Source of the DNA: Saururus chinensis
Taxonomy: Eukaryota > Streptophyta > Magnoliopsida > Piperales > Saururaceae
Assembly (NCBI GenBank): GCA_035235625.1
Contig: CP141144.1
Coordinates: forward strand, 45,630,014 to 45,694,013
Length of the DNA: 64,000 bases
Direction: 5' to 3'
A model generated the notes under the pieces. The model saw nothing but the letters and a program-made list of their open reading frames with translations, had not been told where the DNA came from and searched no databases. Shown piece by piece: positions 33,303-45,442 of this stretch. A program made the translations under genes and the position numbers. Position 1 is the first letter of the stretch. Each line of letters opens with the position of its first letter.

Positions 33303-36300
33303 ACACGGGGGTGATTAAATTGCATTACGAAAAACTCCCTTAAATCAGGTTTTTAACACAAACACGAAGTTGTGCACCTTTGGTCATTTGAGAAAGAAAA
33401 ATAAGGTAAAATAAAAGAGGATAACATCTATGAAATAAATCATCACCCTCAACCCACATACATAACATCCTGAGCCGTCACATGGCTCGAATCAGAAAAT
33501 CTTAGATAAGTTTAAAAGTAGAAGATACACACGAGTCAGAAGTATAGTAATCCACACAAGGTATTCTATGATCATAATAGCATAAATAAGAAGAAAAAAT
33601 AAGGTGCTAAAGCATCCGCGCCTACTCCCACGCATATCCTACTCGTCCCTCATACAGGGAGTCCTCATCAAATGTATGTTGTACCATGCAACCCCAAAAT
33701 AAAACATAGAAAAATGAGTGGGTAAAACTCAGTAAGGTTTGAAATATGGTAACTTAATCAGAAAACAACGACACATCAACATGGTAATTCAGATCCACAT
33801 TTTATACAATATCCTCATTTCTGATTAATTCCCTTACCATACCCCTATTTGCCCATAAATAATTATCATGTATACAAGTACCTCATACATACTAATCATG
33901 AATAATCACATCATGGCATAGCAATCCATCCAGTATAATAAGTGATTCTCACTTAATTACATCATGTATAATCATCACATATAACTTGCATAAGAAATGT
34001 CTTTACCACACATTCAGATCATAAATCAATATCACATAAACCTGCATGAGAAGTGTCTCTAACACACATTTTTAATCATACATCAACATCACATAAACCT
34101 GTATGAGAAGTGTCTCTAACACACATTTCAAATCATGCATAAACATCACATATATCAACTTGTGTATAAAGTGTCTCTAACACACATTTCAGATCTATGC
34201 AAGTCGATAAAACACAACCCTGCTCAATCAACCAAAACATGAGCAATCCCTGCACACTACAAACAATCCCAAACAAGAAAGTTCGATGAAATTCTGTAGT
34301 TTAGGTACATTCCCTAACGGGGAAGAATAGCTCCTAGTAAGCTGGTGCACTCGACTACACTAGCTTGGATTCTTAGGGTCCAGATGGTCTCAAATAGTTT
34401 ATCTCCTTATAGCATTGCCGCTCTTCTCAACCCGGGAAGGAAAGCCTTCCTCGAGGGACGTAAAACCCCGTCCTTTCGAATGTAAAACCAAATCAATTTA
34501 AGCCTTCAATTGATTAACCCGGCAAGTAATTCTCACACAATTCCATCCAATCGACCAACATCAGCTAAACTCGGTAAAGTTTCATTTATGAAATCCACTT
34601 CATGATGCATGCAACATGATGCATACGTGAACATATCTTTACATAAATTATAATTCATAGAGCGTGCTCCCATCAGCCCCACATGCATCATATCAAGTCA
34701 TAAATAACAACAATTTTCATAACTAATCCCCACGTGTGTGTGTGTGTGTTCAAGATAGAAACATTTATTTCTAAGCATATAACCATGCATTGAAGATAAG
34801 CCTTTAATATCTCTTTAACATCTAATCATGGTTCCTAACTAAAATCATGAGTGAAAAGCATCAAAAATCATCAATCAAGTCAAGTGCAACCTCATGCTAA
34901 ACCCATGTAAATACATTCACACTTTCTTGAATCTAGACATGACACCATCATTCACTCGTAATTTAATCATATTATATGAAGACATATTAGTTCATTCTCA
35001 TATTATAATCTTGCTGTAATCATTCTTAAAACATAAGGAATCATTCAATCATGGATTCAAGATAAGTAATTCTAACATATTTAGCCAACAACATGTAATT
35101 CCACCTAATACTTAAGTATTCTTCATAATTTCTAACATCAATAACATACCCTTCTAGTAGTAAAATTTAGAATAAATTACTAAGGATAAATATAAGAAAT
35201 GGTATTTAAGGGTAAAAACTCAAAAATGGATAAAATAGAAAAAATCCAAAATTCTACCGTGTTGCCGATCAAACACCCTGCAGGGCTATTCGATTAGCCT
35301 GCATGGCCATTCAATCGCCATAATGGTAGTTTCCTAGTTCATCTTCCCCACTTCGAAATCAAAACCAAACCTTCACCAACACTTCATAAATCATCAAATC
35401 ACATTCTCAAACTCCATGATAATCAAATCCATATTTATAGAACATCAAATCTAGTCATTACCAAGTAAAAACCCTACGAAATCTCATCAAAGATTAAACT
35501 TTTACTAAATCACCGTTAAAGCTTATAATCATGGAACCCATTTCAAAACCCTATTAAAACTTAAATCCGAATCACAACAATGTTTGAGACTAAAACACTT
35601 ACCTTCCATCAAGTTCATGATTCGAAATTGCTCCTCAAACTCCTTCCAAACCTACCTAAAATATGATTTTTATTAATCTTCTCAAATCCGATTTTAAATC
35701 ACGTAAAACGTTCAAAAATAAGTAGATCTATGGTTCAAGAGACCTAAAAATGAAATTTCAAACATTAGGTTTTGAAATAGAAACCAAAATCATTAATTTT
35801 TTAGTCAAAATCGAGATTAATCCAAAGTAAATGAAGGGATTTGAAAGTTTAAAGGAAAACCCTAAGTGATTAATGAAATATTAAGTAAAATTATACCTTA
35901 ATCTCAATTTTCTTTTGGAGAAATAGGGATTAGGCTCGCAACTCTAAGTCTCAACCCTTTCCCAATTGGGAAAGTGGCTAGGCTTTTCCTTTTATAGTTA
36001 AGGGTAGGGTAGACCTAATTAATTAGTGGGGTACAAATAAAATTTACTACTAAAAATATATAAACTTGCATATTTAAAATCCAATTTGATATCTAAAAAT
36101 TTTGAAATAATTACCTAGGGTCTTATGTTGATGTTGAGACCATTTAGAGTTAAAAATCCTAATTTCTCCCATGGGGTCTACCATGGGTCCTGCCAACCAT
36201 AACTTTTCGGAGAAAATAGTAAAAATTCAAAAAATTTAAGAAAAATTTCAAATGACTTAAATTAGCTTAAAGACTATAAATGTATAGAAATTTTTGGTTA

Positions 36301-36419
36301 AAACCTTTGTTAACCACTTAAATTTTAAAAATAGCCAAAATTGATCAGAATTAGCATTAAACCTCACAAAGGTAATTACATATAATAAAATTGACCGGAT
36401 CAAGTTCAAGGATCTTACA
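33303..36419 (-). repeat. 3' LTR of inverted gypsy element G (3.1 kb)
   Basis: Minus strand TGTAAGATCC at 36419. The other end reads TGACAACACGGGGG on the plus strand and may include the TGACA at 33298-33302 shared with element F. It is preceded on the minus strand by AAGAGGGGAAGGA, a polypurine tract. It contains a (GT)n tract near 34737 and a four-unit minisatellite. Confidence 0.85.
33985..34195 (-). repeat. Minisatellite in LTR of element G
   Basis: About four units of 55-65 bases on the pattern AAGTGTCTCTAACACACAT ... ATCAACATCACATAAACCTG. Confidence 0.85.
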
Positions 36420-37640
36420 TCCTTCCCCTCTTAGGAATTTTGGTCTTTCAAAATTTGCTAAAGGTTAGCGTTGAATATGTTGGGATATCTCTCTCTTATC
36501 TCATTTTCTCCCTCCCACATAGCCTCCTCAACCCTGTGATTCTGCCATAAGACTTTCAATAGTGGAATTACTTTTTGCTAGAGAATTTTCTCCTTCTGGT
36601 CTACGATCTGAACAGGTGTCTCCACATATGAAAGATCATCTCATAGCTCCAATGGCTTGAAGTCCAATACGTGTATTGAGTCTGGCTCATACTTCCGAAG
36701 AAGCGATACATGAAACAGGTTATGGATATTAGCAAGCCGAGGTAGCAAAGCTACATGGTAGGCCATGGCACCAACTCGCTCCAAGACCTCAAACGGTCTG
36801 ATAAACATAAGAGATAGCTTGCCCTGTTGGCCAAAACAAACTACACCATGGGATGGAGAGATCTTAGGAAAGACATAATCCCTAACATTAAACTTCAACT
36901 CTTGCCGCCGTCTATCAGCATAGCTCATTTGCCGACTCTGCGACGTTTGTAATCTCTCCCTAATAAGTTAGATCTTCTCTACCGATTGTTGCACAATATC
37001 AAGACTGGTAAGAAGATGTTCCCCGACCTCACTCCAACAAATGGGATATCGATATAGATGCCTATAGAGTGCCTCACATGGTGTTAACTTAATGCTCGTC
37101 TAATAACTATTATTTTAGTCAAACTTCACTAAAAGTAGGCGTTGCTCCTAACTACCCTTCCACTCAGGTATACACACCCAAAGTATGTCCTCAGGTGTTT
37201 GGATAATCCTCTTTGATTGCCTATCGGTCTGTGGATGGTAGGCTAAGCTAAGATGCAATGATGTAACCCAAGGCTCTCTGAAAACTCTACCAAAATTGAG
37301 AAGTGAAGCGAGGATCACGGTTAGAAACAATAGACACCAAAATACCATGCAACTGTACAACCTCTTTCATATACAAGGCAACTAGCATATTAAGAGAAGT
37401 AGTCATCCTTATCGAAAGGAAGTGCACGGATTTGGTGAGTCCAACAACGATGGCCCACACCATGTCGTTACCACTCGATGACCTAGGCAGTTCGGAAACA
37501 AAGTCCATAGCCACATTCTCCCACTTCCACTCCAAAATAAAAATGGGTTATAGCAAATCACCTGGATGAAAATGTTCCGGGAATACAATTTTAAATCAAT
37601 TAGACTTGCACTTATTTTAGGGCATACACTTCGAAAATAC
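36420..37640 (-). pseudogene. gypsy integrase and chromodomain remnant
   Basis: Integrase core fragments WKWENVAMDFVSELPRS, SNRDPRFTSQFW and HPQTDRQSKR (catalytic Glu replaced by Lys, as in element F), then the C-terminal SYADRRRQELKF and [12 protein letters not shown] region (36641-36928), and a degraded chromodomain near 36470-36640. Frameshifts lie at about 37150 and 37300. Not functional. Confidence 0.9.
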
Positions 37641-38885
37641 AAACCATGGGAATGATTGGCTAATTACGGGCGTTGGTTGGCGGGAAAACCCGTCTGATGG
37701 CTGAATACTTATACATGTTTCGCTTACATTAGAAGAAACAAATGAAATAATTATTATTGCTAAGGGTTAGTACAACAAACTGAACACTGGTTACTGAAGT
37801 GGTAAATTTCTGATTTGGCTGATTAGACTCACCTCTTATTCTAAATGAATGAAGCTATTCTCTCATGACAAGCATGCAAATAAAAATTTCAGGTGATATG
37901 ATCTATTATAAACATATTAGATACACAAATTGTATAACAATATAAGACGTTCATCTACCAGATAGACTGGACTTTAGAAGAAAACACCAGTTCCATTTCC
38001 ATCGACACCCGAGCAGAAGAAAGAGAACTAAAAAGGACAGCACCCGGATGCATGATAAAGCCGGGTGCAGTGCTTTCAACAAAGAATGTGACTATTTAAA
38101 TATCACTTTTATCCCTGTGTCTCCTATTTCTGTTTTACCCTACCTTCTTTTATTAAAAATTCCTACATCTCTCACTTCTCTTCTTTCGCATTTCTCCTTT
38201 TTTCTACTTTTTTCTTCTTTTTTAGCGTCAGCATCAACACCGGTAGCCACTAACCCCGACCACCAGGGGCCTTGGCACCGCTGGGCATGGCCGCTAGCAC
38301 TAGCGGCCATTGTGCACGGCTAGTGGCTAGCAGCCAATGGCCGTTGCGTAGGTCGGCATGGTGGCCAACGGCCACGGTGCTGCTGTGTGCGACGGCCTAG
38401 TGGCCACTGGTCTCCCTAGTTGGCCGGTGGCATGTCGGTACCGGAGTTGAAAGAGAAGAGATGAGAAAGAGACAAAAGATGGGGAAGAAAAGTAAAAAAG
38501 AAATATTTATTTAAGAGATATGAAAAAAAATAGGATTTAAATAACCACGTTATTAAAAAAAAACAATTTCAATGACTTTTTTATAATAAACAAGTAATAA
38601 GAGAAACCAGTAATAACAGCAAAAATATCCGCAAAACAATTATTTCACTTGCCTAGTTAGGATATGATCATTCCTGGATGCTTTGTCATCTTGTGTTGCA
38701 ACTGCCCTTGGGAGAGTTAAAGGGTGTTCGCACGTGTCCACTCCTCTCTGCTATTGGATTCGTCACTATATTGATCTTCGTCAATCTGGCTGTCACTTTG
38801 GAGGCTAATTCCTGACTCTTCTAGTACTAGTAGGGTTGCTGGCTGACCCATTGCTCAGTGGTTTTTCACAATTGTCAACATTGAC
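37641..38885. other. Non-coding region with GC-rich inverted repeats
   Basis: No supported gene. A CT-rich stretch (38140-38230) precedes a GC-rich stretch (38235-38445) with an 11-base perfect inverted repeat (ATGGCCGCTAG, 38287-38297 and 38300-38310). Outer AT-rich blocks near 38090 and 38535 are roughly inverted, so this may be a non-autonomous DNA transposon. Confidence 0.4.
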
Positions 38886-41585
38886 AGTTTGACGACCCCA
38901 TTTTTCGACCGGCAGCACGCAAGCCGATCGGCTTCTTCCTTCCCAGTTCCCATGCCTACTAGCAAGAGCTCTGCGTGTGGGTGTCAAGCCCAGCTTATAT
39001 CCAATGGGAGGAGTTGAAAAATTGGCGCCCACAACTACGCCGGAGGAGCAGGCCACTAAAGCTAACGTAAATTCTAAGTCATAAGCTGTAAGACTAAGTA
39101 AGGCCTATCCCATATATCTATGCGTGCAATACATTAATTTATCACATATTAATTAACGTAAACAGCTCACACATCTCTAATGACGAGAAATTCAACATAT
39201 CGGTTAGCATGGAGCGGATCAAGAATACATATGCAAGCTACTCAAAACATTTCCAGTTACAAAAACTGACTTTGATTGTGAAGTACCACCTGATAGGAAC
39301 CAGCACTTTCCATTTGAGGAATATTTGCCATGTCATGTCAGGAAATAGTTTGGAAATGAAGTAAGAGCTAGCGTGGTTAGGTAAAACTTGAGTTGCTTTC
39401 TTAGTTTTGCTTTGGACGTGTTCAAGTCAGGTGACGGGAAAGGCCTGCATTGGGACTGAACATCCCTGCGTCGATTGGCACCTCGTTGCATATCCACTGT
39501 GCCATTTGAAGGATAAGTGCCTGGTTCGGGCTGTATGAGACTTCTTCCTCAACCACCATTTGAAGATGAAAATTTACCAGACTGGAATTTTTTTGTTGAA
39601 ACTTGGCATTAAGTTAAGAAAAATGTTTTACATGTATGACCAATGGATATGTGAAGGAGGGAACTCGGGATTTGGGAATATGTTGGAATTGGTTCCCAAA
39701 TTTCTCTCACACCACTTTAGATATTGATATGGTGGCCTCCTATTGTTAGTCACCAAGTTTTGATAAGGAAACCTGGTGAGGCTATACAAGTCCTTGGGTT
39801 AATGCACTGAACCCAACCCTAATTACTAATTAGTTGTTGTTATCTAGTTCCAAACTAAAACATGAAGACCTTATGTAGATGTAGCTAATTAAGTAAAATA
39901 ACATCATTAAAAAATTTTGGTCCATTGTAAAAGGAATTGTCAATAGTCAATATTTGAAAAAGAGTTGATATTCTTATTCTAATTTTTCTACACAAAAAGC
40001 CCACTTTAACTTTTAATTAGACAGAGAAAGTGAGTCACACCTAGAATATAAAGATTCATTTTTTTTGTCCAATCATAGGTTTGAATATGTTTTTGATGTA
40101 AAAAAAAATGGAGCAGGAGTATCATTTTTATATTTGAGAAGGTTGAATAAACTTTTATTTCTTTTAGCAAGGTAAAATTTTATTAAATCACAAATAGGAG
40201 ACACTTATTTATATGAGCACCGGATCACGCAGCCCGGATATCCCGTGCAGTCTGATTTCAATCTGACATTGCCCATAATTAGAGATTAGTTTATGCCCCA
40301 TTGCTTGGTTTCTACCCCCTTGCGCTGTCAGACCTCAATCAAACAACCAAAATGCCTGGGCTCACACATGAGCCCAAACTCATATATAATTTTTCCAAAG
40401 AACAATATACACCCGATCTAAATTACATCCCCCATTGGGACTTGAGAAAATTAATTAAGCAAAATCCTGGACTAAAGGAAAAAGATCAAGAGAAGAAGAG
40501 ATATAAGTGAGAACTTCAGTCGCATGAAAATTTTAAGATATAAAACTTGTCGGAGGCCATCATTGAATATTCTTTGACTTTTTTCCTCCAAATGAAATAA
40601 GTTGTAGCAATGATACAAAATTTGCGACTAACTTCAATAGGTTGATGCAGCTGACATAAAAAGTGAAGAGTGTCAAAAAATGAAAGTGTGCCAAGAAAAG
40701 ACTGGATAGAAGAAGGGGCAGTGTCCAACTGAAGCAGTCTAAGAACGGAGACCACAATCCACTTTGAAGAGGGGTAACAAAAGAAAATATGAGAATTATT
40801 TTCTCATGCCGATTTACAAAGAATGCATTAGTTCACTAGAGAGATTCCTCCTTAAAGCAACCATTTTAGAGTAAGGAATTGGACATGGAAATGAAGGAGT
40901 GTCGATCTGGATATAGTGCTATAACCAAACTGGCCGGGAAGCTCCAAAGAAGACAAGTCCGATTTATACGTAAATTTTGTGGGAAGTTGTCTTGAACTTG
41001 TTAGCTTCCCTCTAACCACACCAGGCTGCTAATGATTATCAAATTTTTCTATAAATGTGGTTTGATCAACCGAGGAGTCCAACCAGAACCGGGTAGAGCG
41101 TGAATATGCTTTTAATAATCAAACATGAAGTGATCATTCGTTTCAAAGTAACTAAAGATATACTCCCTCCGTCCTAAATTAATAGCTCTATTTGGCAAAA
41201 TTATTTATTCTATATTAATAGCTCTATTTTGTTTAATTTGAAAAGTTAAGTACTTAAAAAATTGTATTATAAATTTATTTTTCCTTCTCTTAGATGTAGG
41301 TTTCACCATTCAATAAAAATTAATATTTTATAAATATAACTATTAATATAAGATAGAGGAAATATATGATTTATTGTACATAATTTTGTATGACCATTCT
41401 CTCGTAAGGGAAGCCTTATCAATAACCCTACACTAAACATTTTTAACAAAACTCTTCAATTGAGTTTTGATTAGATAGAGAAAAGTCCCACATTACAATA
41501 GGGGTTTTACTTTTTTCTGTCAAAAAAAATCTCATTAGAGGGTTTCATTGGAATGATTTGATGTAGAAAAAAAATCTCATTAGAG
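38886..41585 (-). pseudogene. Second copy of NAC upstream region with orphan start codon
   Basis: Matches 18767-22200 across the promoter block, the TATA-like GGATATAAG and further upstream. On the minus strand the coding part is only MGSSN (38899 down); then the sequence changes and a stop follows after three more codons. The first five codons read MGSSN rather than MGLSN, and MGSSNGG is the commoner NAC start in this group. So a promoter with a start codon was copied without the gene body. Transcription is unknown. Confidence 0.7.
41161..41363. mobile_element. Stowaway-like MITE, most complete copy
   Basis: TACTCCCTCCGTCCTAAATTAATAG at the left and CTATTAATATAAGATAGAGG at the right, imperfect terminal inverted repeats about 200 bases apart. 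Allelic to the copy at 21737. Confidence 0.85.
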
Positions 41586-43316
41586 GGTCCCAGATCTGAG
41601 CTAAGTTATCTTTTTAGAATTTTTATGTATTATTAGAATATTATTTTAAATTTAGAACCTTAATGAATGTTGTAGAACTCTAGAAACTGCACTTAAAGGT
41701 TTTTGAAACACTTGATTGGGAGGTATTGTCCGTATGTAGCGATTGTGGAAGCGCGCATCATAAGCGGGCCCACGATGAAACTATAGTAAAACCTATCCTT
41801 GAGTGGTCTTGTTTCGAAGGGCTCGTCGATACGAGTCCATCGGTACCAAGAACGTATAATTCCGATATATAGGTAAAAAGTTAGAGCAATTTAAAGATTT
41901 AGAAAAAAATATAATTAATATTTTATTGTGGGCTGACGCAAGCAATGCGTCAGCCTCACGCTGACTGCGCGACGTGGCGCTGCGCGGTTCGCGGTGCACG
42001 GCGGGCCCGCGGCTCCTCGCCGCGCGGTGATCCGCTCAGAGCGCGGATCTGCATGGCCCCTGCTGCAGGCCACGCTGCGGACCGCGCGTCCACGCGACAC
42101 GCAGAGCCGCGTGTTGTGCACCGCGGCACCGTGCGAACCCGCGCGGACACCGCACGAACCCGCGAGGACACTGCGCGACACGCGCGGTTCAGCGCGTCGG
42201 TTTCGCGCAGTTCCGCCGTCCGCTGCGCGACGCATGTCTAACACGCGTCGCACGTCAGTTCCACCCCAATCCCTATATATACCCCATTTTTTCTACTTCA
42301 CTATTCACTTCTACCTCCAGTAAAAACTTCTTACTCTCCGTTCTAAACTATTTTAAGTCCGATTTAACCCGTTTCAAAGGCGTTATTAATTAAAGCGATA
42401 GTGTCGGACGCTGTGGCGGGACCGGATTTTCTATATCAGCTCTCTATGACCTCGAATTTTCTGCGCCGACCGTAAGGTAGGGGATTTTAAACTCTAACTT
42501 ATGCTCTGCTTATATGTTCTAATTTCTATGCGCGGTTTTATTTCGTTATGTTCATATGCTTGAGTTTTTTGAGAAATGTCATACGCATGATATGTTTTAC
42601 ATACCCTGAATTTTTGTCAGGGTATTTACATTTTCTGAATAAATTTGGGGTTAAACCTTGAATTATAATATTTTTGGATACCTACCGAGGATATGGTCGG
42701 TATCTGGCGCGCACATAGGTATGGAGTATCATGGGAAAACTCCTGCCTTCTGAGCTTCCTGTTGCCCCATGAGCACCGGAGGAACGCCGTTCGGTATCAC
42801 GGCTCTAGATTTATCGTCATCGGACGAATCGATGTTTTCCGAAATTATTCTGAAATTATTCTGAAAAAATAAAATTATTATAATCTTTTGCTTAGCATCA
42901 AATTAGATTTTAATTTCACCTACTGAGTATAAAAATACTCACCCACCCACAGACTCTGCAGGTAGTAAAATCAACACGGAGGGGTCAACCGAAGGGTTAT
43001 CTGTTTAGTCTCTTTTAAATATTTTTCCACCTATGTAATAATATATTTTCGACATGTATGTTGTAATTCTGTAATATGACTGCTCTACATGCAGTGTATT
43101 CTGGACAAGGTCCTACTTTTCTACTACGTTATATGTAATATTTTAGCTGTGCATCAACTCCAAATTTTTCTATACCAACTTATTTTATGCCGATACTTTT
43201 TTTTGTAATCCGTACGGTGGACCGTCGCGTTTGGTTTCACGTGCAATGTAACACATGCCGAGCGAGATAATAATTACGCAAAATATGACATATATTATTT
43301 TCTGACGGTCGCCACA
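41586..43316 (+). repeat. Gypsy-type solo LTR splitting the second NAC upstream copy
   Basis: No coding sequence. It shares architecture with the LTR of element A: GC island (41935-42250), CCCTATATATACCCC (42271-42285), and a block of CTACTGAGTATAAAAATACTCACCC followed by AGACTCTGCAGG. The right end GGTCGCCACA at 43316 is followed by sequence matching 22255 onwards. The left end is uncertain (41570-41590), because the target block AAAATCTCATTAGAGGGT occurs twice. The empty site is seen near 22170-22255. Confidence 0.75.
42271..42285 (+). promoter_or_regulatory. TATA box in solo LTR
   Basis: CCCTATATATACCCC, immediately downstream of the GC island, matching the arrangement in the LTR at 4146-5864. 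Confidence 0.55.
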
Positions 43317-43438
43317 CCACTAAACATGACAGCTAAATACACAGAAAACCTATAACGTATGTCCTAGGTGATTTGAAATCATAATTTGGTAGTGACACCT
43401 TGTCAATTAACTACTTCACCTAAAAGGTTAAACATTAT

Positions 43439-43550
43439 ACTACCTTTGTATCCTATATTAATTACTACATTTAATTTTTTAAAATAAATTAATTTTAGTT
43501 AATTTTAAAAAAGTAAGTATAGCTATTAATATATGATGGATAAGAGTATT
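43439..43550. mobile_element. Internally deleted Stowaway-like MITE
   Basis: CCTATATTAATTACTACATTTAAT at the left and TATAGCTATTAATATATGATGG at the right, only about 110 bases. Confidence 0.5.
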
Positions 43551-43672
43551 AATCCTATAAACCAAACTCTTAGTTTTGAGAACTTTTCGTCCAAATCATT
43601 TGTTCTATTATTAGAGGAAAATCAATAACTTTTATTCACAATAGTGTTGTCAAACTTAATAAAATATCTCAT

Positions 43673-43872
43673 GGTTCCTTACTCTCATATTAATAATTAT
43701 ATTTAGAAAAATAGTGGTTATTATTGACTGGTGAAACCCACATTTAAGAGAAGAGAAAATAAGGTTATGATACTCTTTTTTTAGTACCTAATTACTTAAA
43801 TTATATAAAATAAATATATTTAAAATAAATTATTTTTTTAAATAAAATTATTAATTTAAAATAAAAGGAGTA
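43673..43872. mobile_element. Stowaway-like MITE
   Basis: TTACTCTCATATTAATAATTATATTTAGA and the internal TTAAGAGAAGAGAAAATAAG block, to AAATAAAAGGAGTA; about 200 bases. Confidence 0.65.
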
Positions 43873-44013
43873 TTAATTTAATGACAAAAAAGATATTCAG
43901 GTATTAAAGATCCTCCCAAAAGCCCTTCATTGTTAACACAAAACCTTCTCATAGAGTGTTCGGCAGAAATCCTAAAGTCATATAATATATTCCAGATTAA
44001 CTATTAGATGAGA

Positions 44014-44042
44014 AGCCCCCCCCCCTTCCCCCCCCCCCCCGG
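44014..44042. repeat. Poly-C tract
   Basis: Runs of ten and about fourteen C residues separated by CTTC-like interruptions. The complementary strand could form a G-quadruplex. Confidence 0.85.
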
Positions 44043-44697
44043 GCTAGATAAAGTAAAAGGTGATAAACTCCTCGTACTTAACTATTTAGTAAGTTCCAAT
44101 CCAACCCTTCGAACTCTCCTACTTCACAACACTGTTTGAGTTAGGGAGGCTAATTACACTAGAACAGAAAGGACTGAGCATAAATCGACCACAAAAGATT
44201 AATTTTTATGCGTCCATTCTGGCATGCCAATTAGTGCGTGCTTGTTTAAAATTCTGGATGCGCCTATGTAGATGCAGGTTAGCAATTCCTTTCCTCGTAA
44301 AGGAAAAATTTGTCTAAGGGCAAGCAATAAACTGCGTGCGGTTTCCACTGAATTAAGCCCTTGAATCAATTACAACGAAGGTTCAAAGGGCTCACCCCCC
44401 TTTTCGCAGCCAAATAAACTAGTCGGAAAACGATCCCAAGAAAATAAAAAATTGCATGATTGCATGATTTTTGGGGAAGCAAATTGGGGGTGGTGACGGT
44501 CTGAAAACCATATTTAAAGGTGCTGATCGTCGTAGAGTTGAAAACTAATAAAGTCTCCACATGGGTCAGAGGGGAGCTTGAGGAGCTGCCGCCACAGCTC
44601 TGGCTCAGGCTTGTGGGGGACGACTTTTAGGAGTTATAGGATATTGCAGCTCTTGATTGAGTTGCACGCATGGTGAATATTTAGCTCTAGTTTTAAT

Positions 44698-45297
44698 TTG
44701 ATTGATCCTCGCTGCCTGCTTCGTCCTGGATTCGGCTGCTCTCCAAGCCCTCCATTCGTCCCGGATTCGTCTGCTTCAGTCGGCCTCATGAGCCCTTCAT
44801 TCCCCATTCCTCTCCAAGCAGCTGTCGCTTCCCCCTATCCCGTCGCCGCACCTCCGTCACTGTCCGAGACCCTCCTCCGTCCTCTGCCATTGCTGCCTCT
44901 CCTCGCTGCCTGCTTCGTCCCAGATACGGCTGGATTGTTCACCCGGCATCTTGCCAGCGGATATCTGCAGCATCTCCCCGGGTTCGATATTGGATATTGA
45001 CTTCTCTACTGTGGGTACAACCGCATCTCAGGTGTGTGAGAATGTCCTATTTGTTCTGTATCATGCTCTAACATTTCATTTTTTATGCCTAATTGGTCTG
45101 TTTTCCGTTGAGTTGTTTATTCTCATCTAAAATGTAAGGATTTCTGTCAGGTGGGGTATCCTTTCTTTATGAATATCTATTTGGTTTCTGATTGGCTTTT
45201 TAAGGAGAGTTGAAGGATTAATATTGGGAGTTTTATGACTTAAAGTGCTCAACTTTCCTATGTGATTTAATTTGAGGTTACTCTTATGCTATTGTAG
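44698..45297 (+). other. CT-rich leader-like sequence of captured segment
   Basis: Starts exactly where similarity to module III ends. C/T rich and open for 100 codons (to 44999), but with Pro/Leu composition and no motif. It resembles the 5' untranslated region of a host gene. Followed by AT-rich, intron-like sequence up to the exon at 45298. Confidence 0.35.
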
Positions 45298-45442
45298 TTC
45301 TTTGGTACAAGGCGTTTACTATTATTTCTATCAAATATTTAAGAATCGGGCTGAAGCTTCTGCACTTGCTCGTTACAAAAATGGAAATAGAGATGGATCC
45401 GTTGGGATGTTCTCATCACTTGTGGTGTCTCCATTGTCTGGC
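45298..45442 (+). pseudogene. Exon fragment of peroxisomal NAD carrier (PXN/PMP38-like, mitochondrial carrier family)
   Basis: After an acceptor-like TTGTAG the frame reads QGVYYYFYQIFKNRAEASA, then LARYKNGNRDGSVGMFSSL. This matches the SQGVYYYFYQ...GSVGMF region of plant peroxisomal NAD carriers, between the first and second carrier repeats. After VVSPLSG the similarity ends, and the PxN-x-V-x-T-R-x-Q stretch expected next is absent. Only about 48 residues remain of a protein of roughly 330, so it is a captured or relic exon. The presence of a splice acceptor points to DNA-level copying, not a processed cDNA. Confidence 0.75.

Larger units (their letters stand above)
33303..37640 (-). mobile_element. 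5'-truncated Ty3/gypsy chromovirus (element G)
   Basis: Read on the minus strand: integrase remnant, chromodomain remnant, polypurine tract and 3' LTR. It lies tail to tail with element F, a related but less decayed member. RT, RNase H, gag and 5' LTR are absent. Confidence 0.88.
43317..44697. repeat. Second upstream copy, continued (modules II and III)
   Basis: 43317-43400 continues the match to 22255-22335 (AACCTATAAYGTATG-CCTAGGTGATTTG). 43400-44345 is extra here and holds two MITEs and a C tract. 44350-44697 matches 22335-22700. No gene. Confidence 0.75.

Noticed and set aside
33985..34195. CRISPR-like array of spaced repeats
   Set aside because: Imperfect 55-65-base tandem units without unique spacers, inside a plant retrotransposon LTR.
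41915..42323. Open frames in the GC-rich part of the solo LTR
   Set aside because: Arg/Ala-rich composition artefacts on both strands.
44698..45000. 100-codon Pro/Leu-rich protein gene
   Set aside because: CT-rich leader-like sequence with no motif. Kept only as a non-coding feature.
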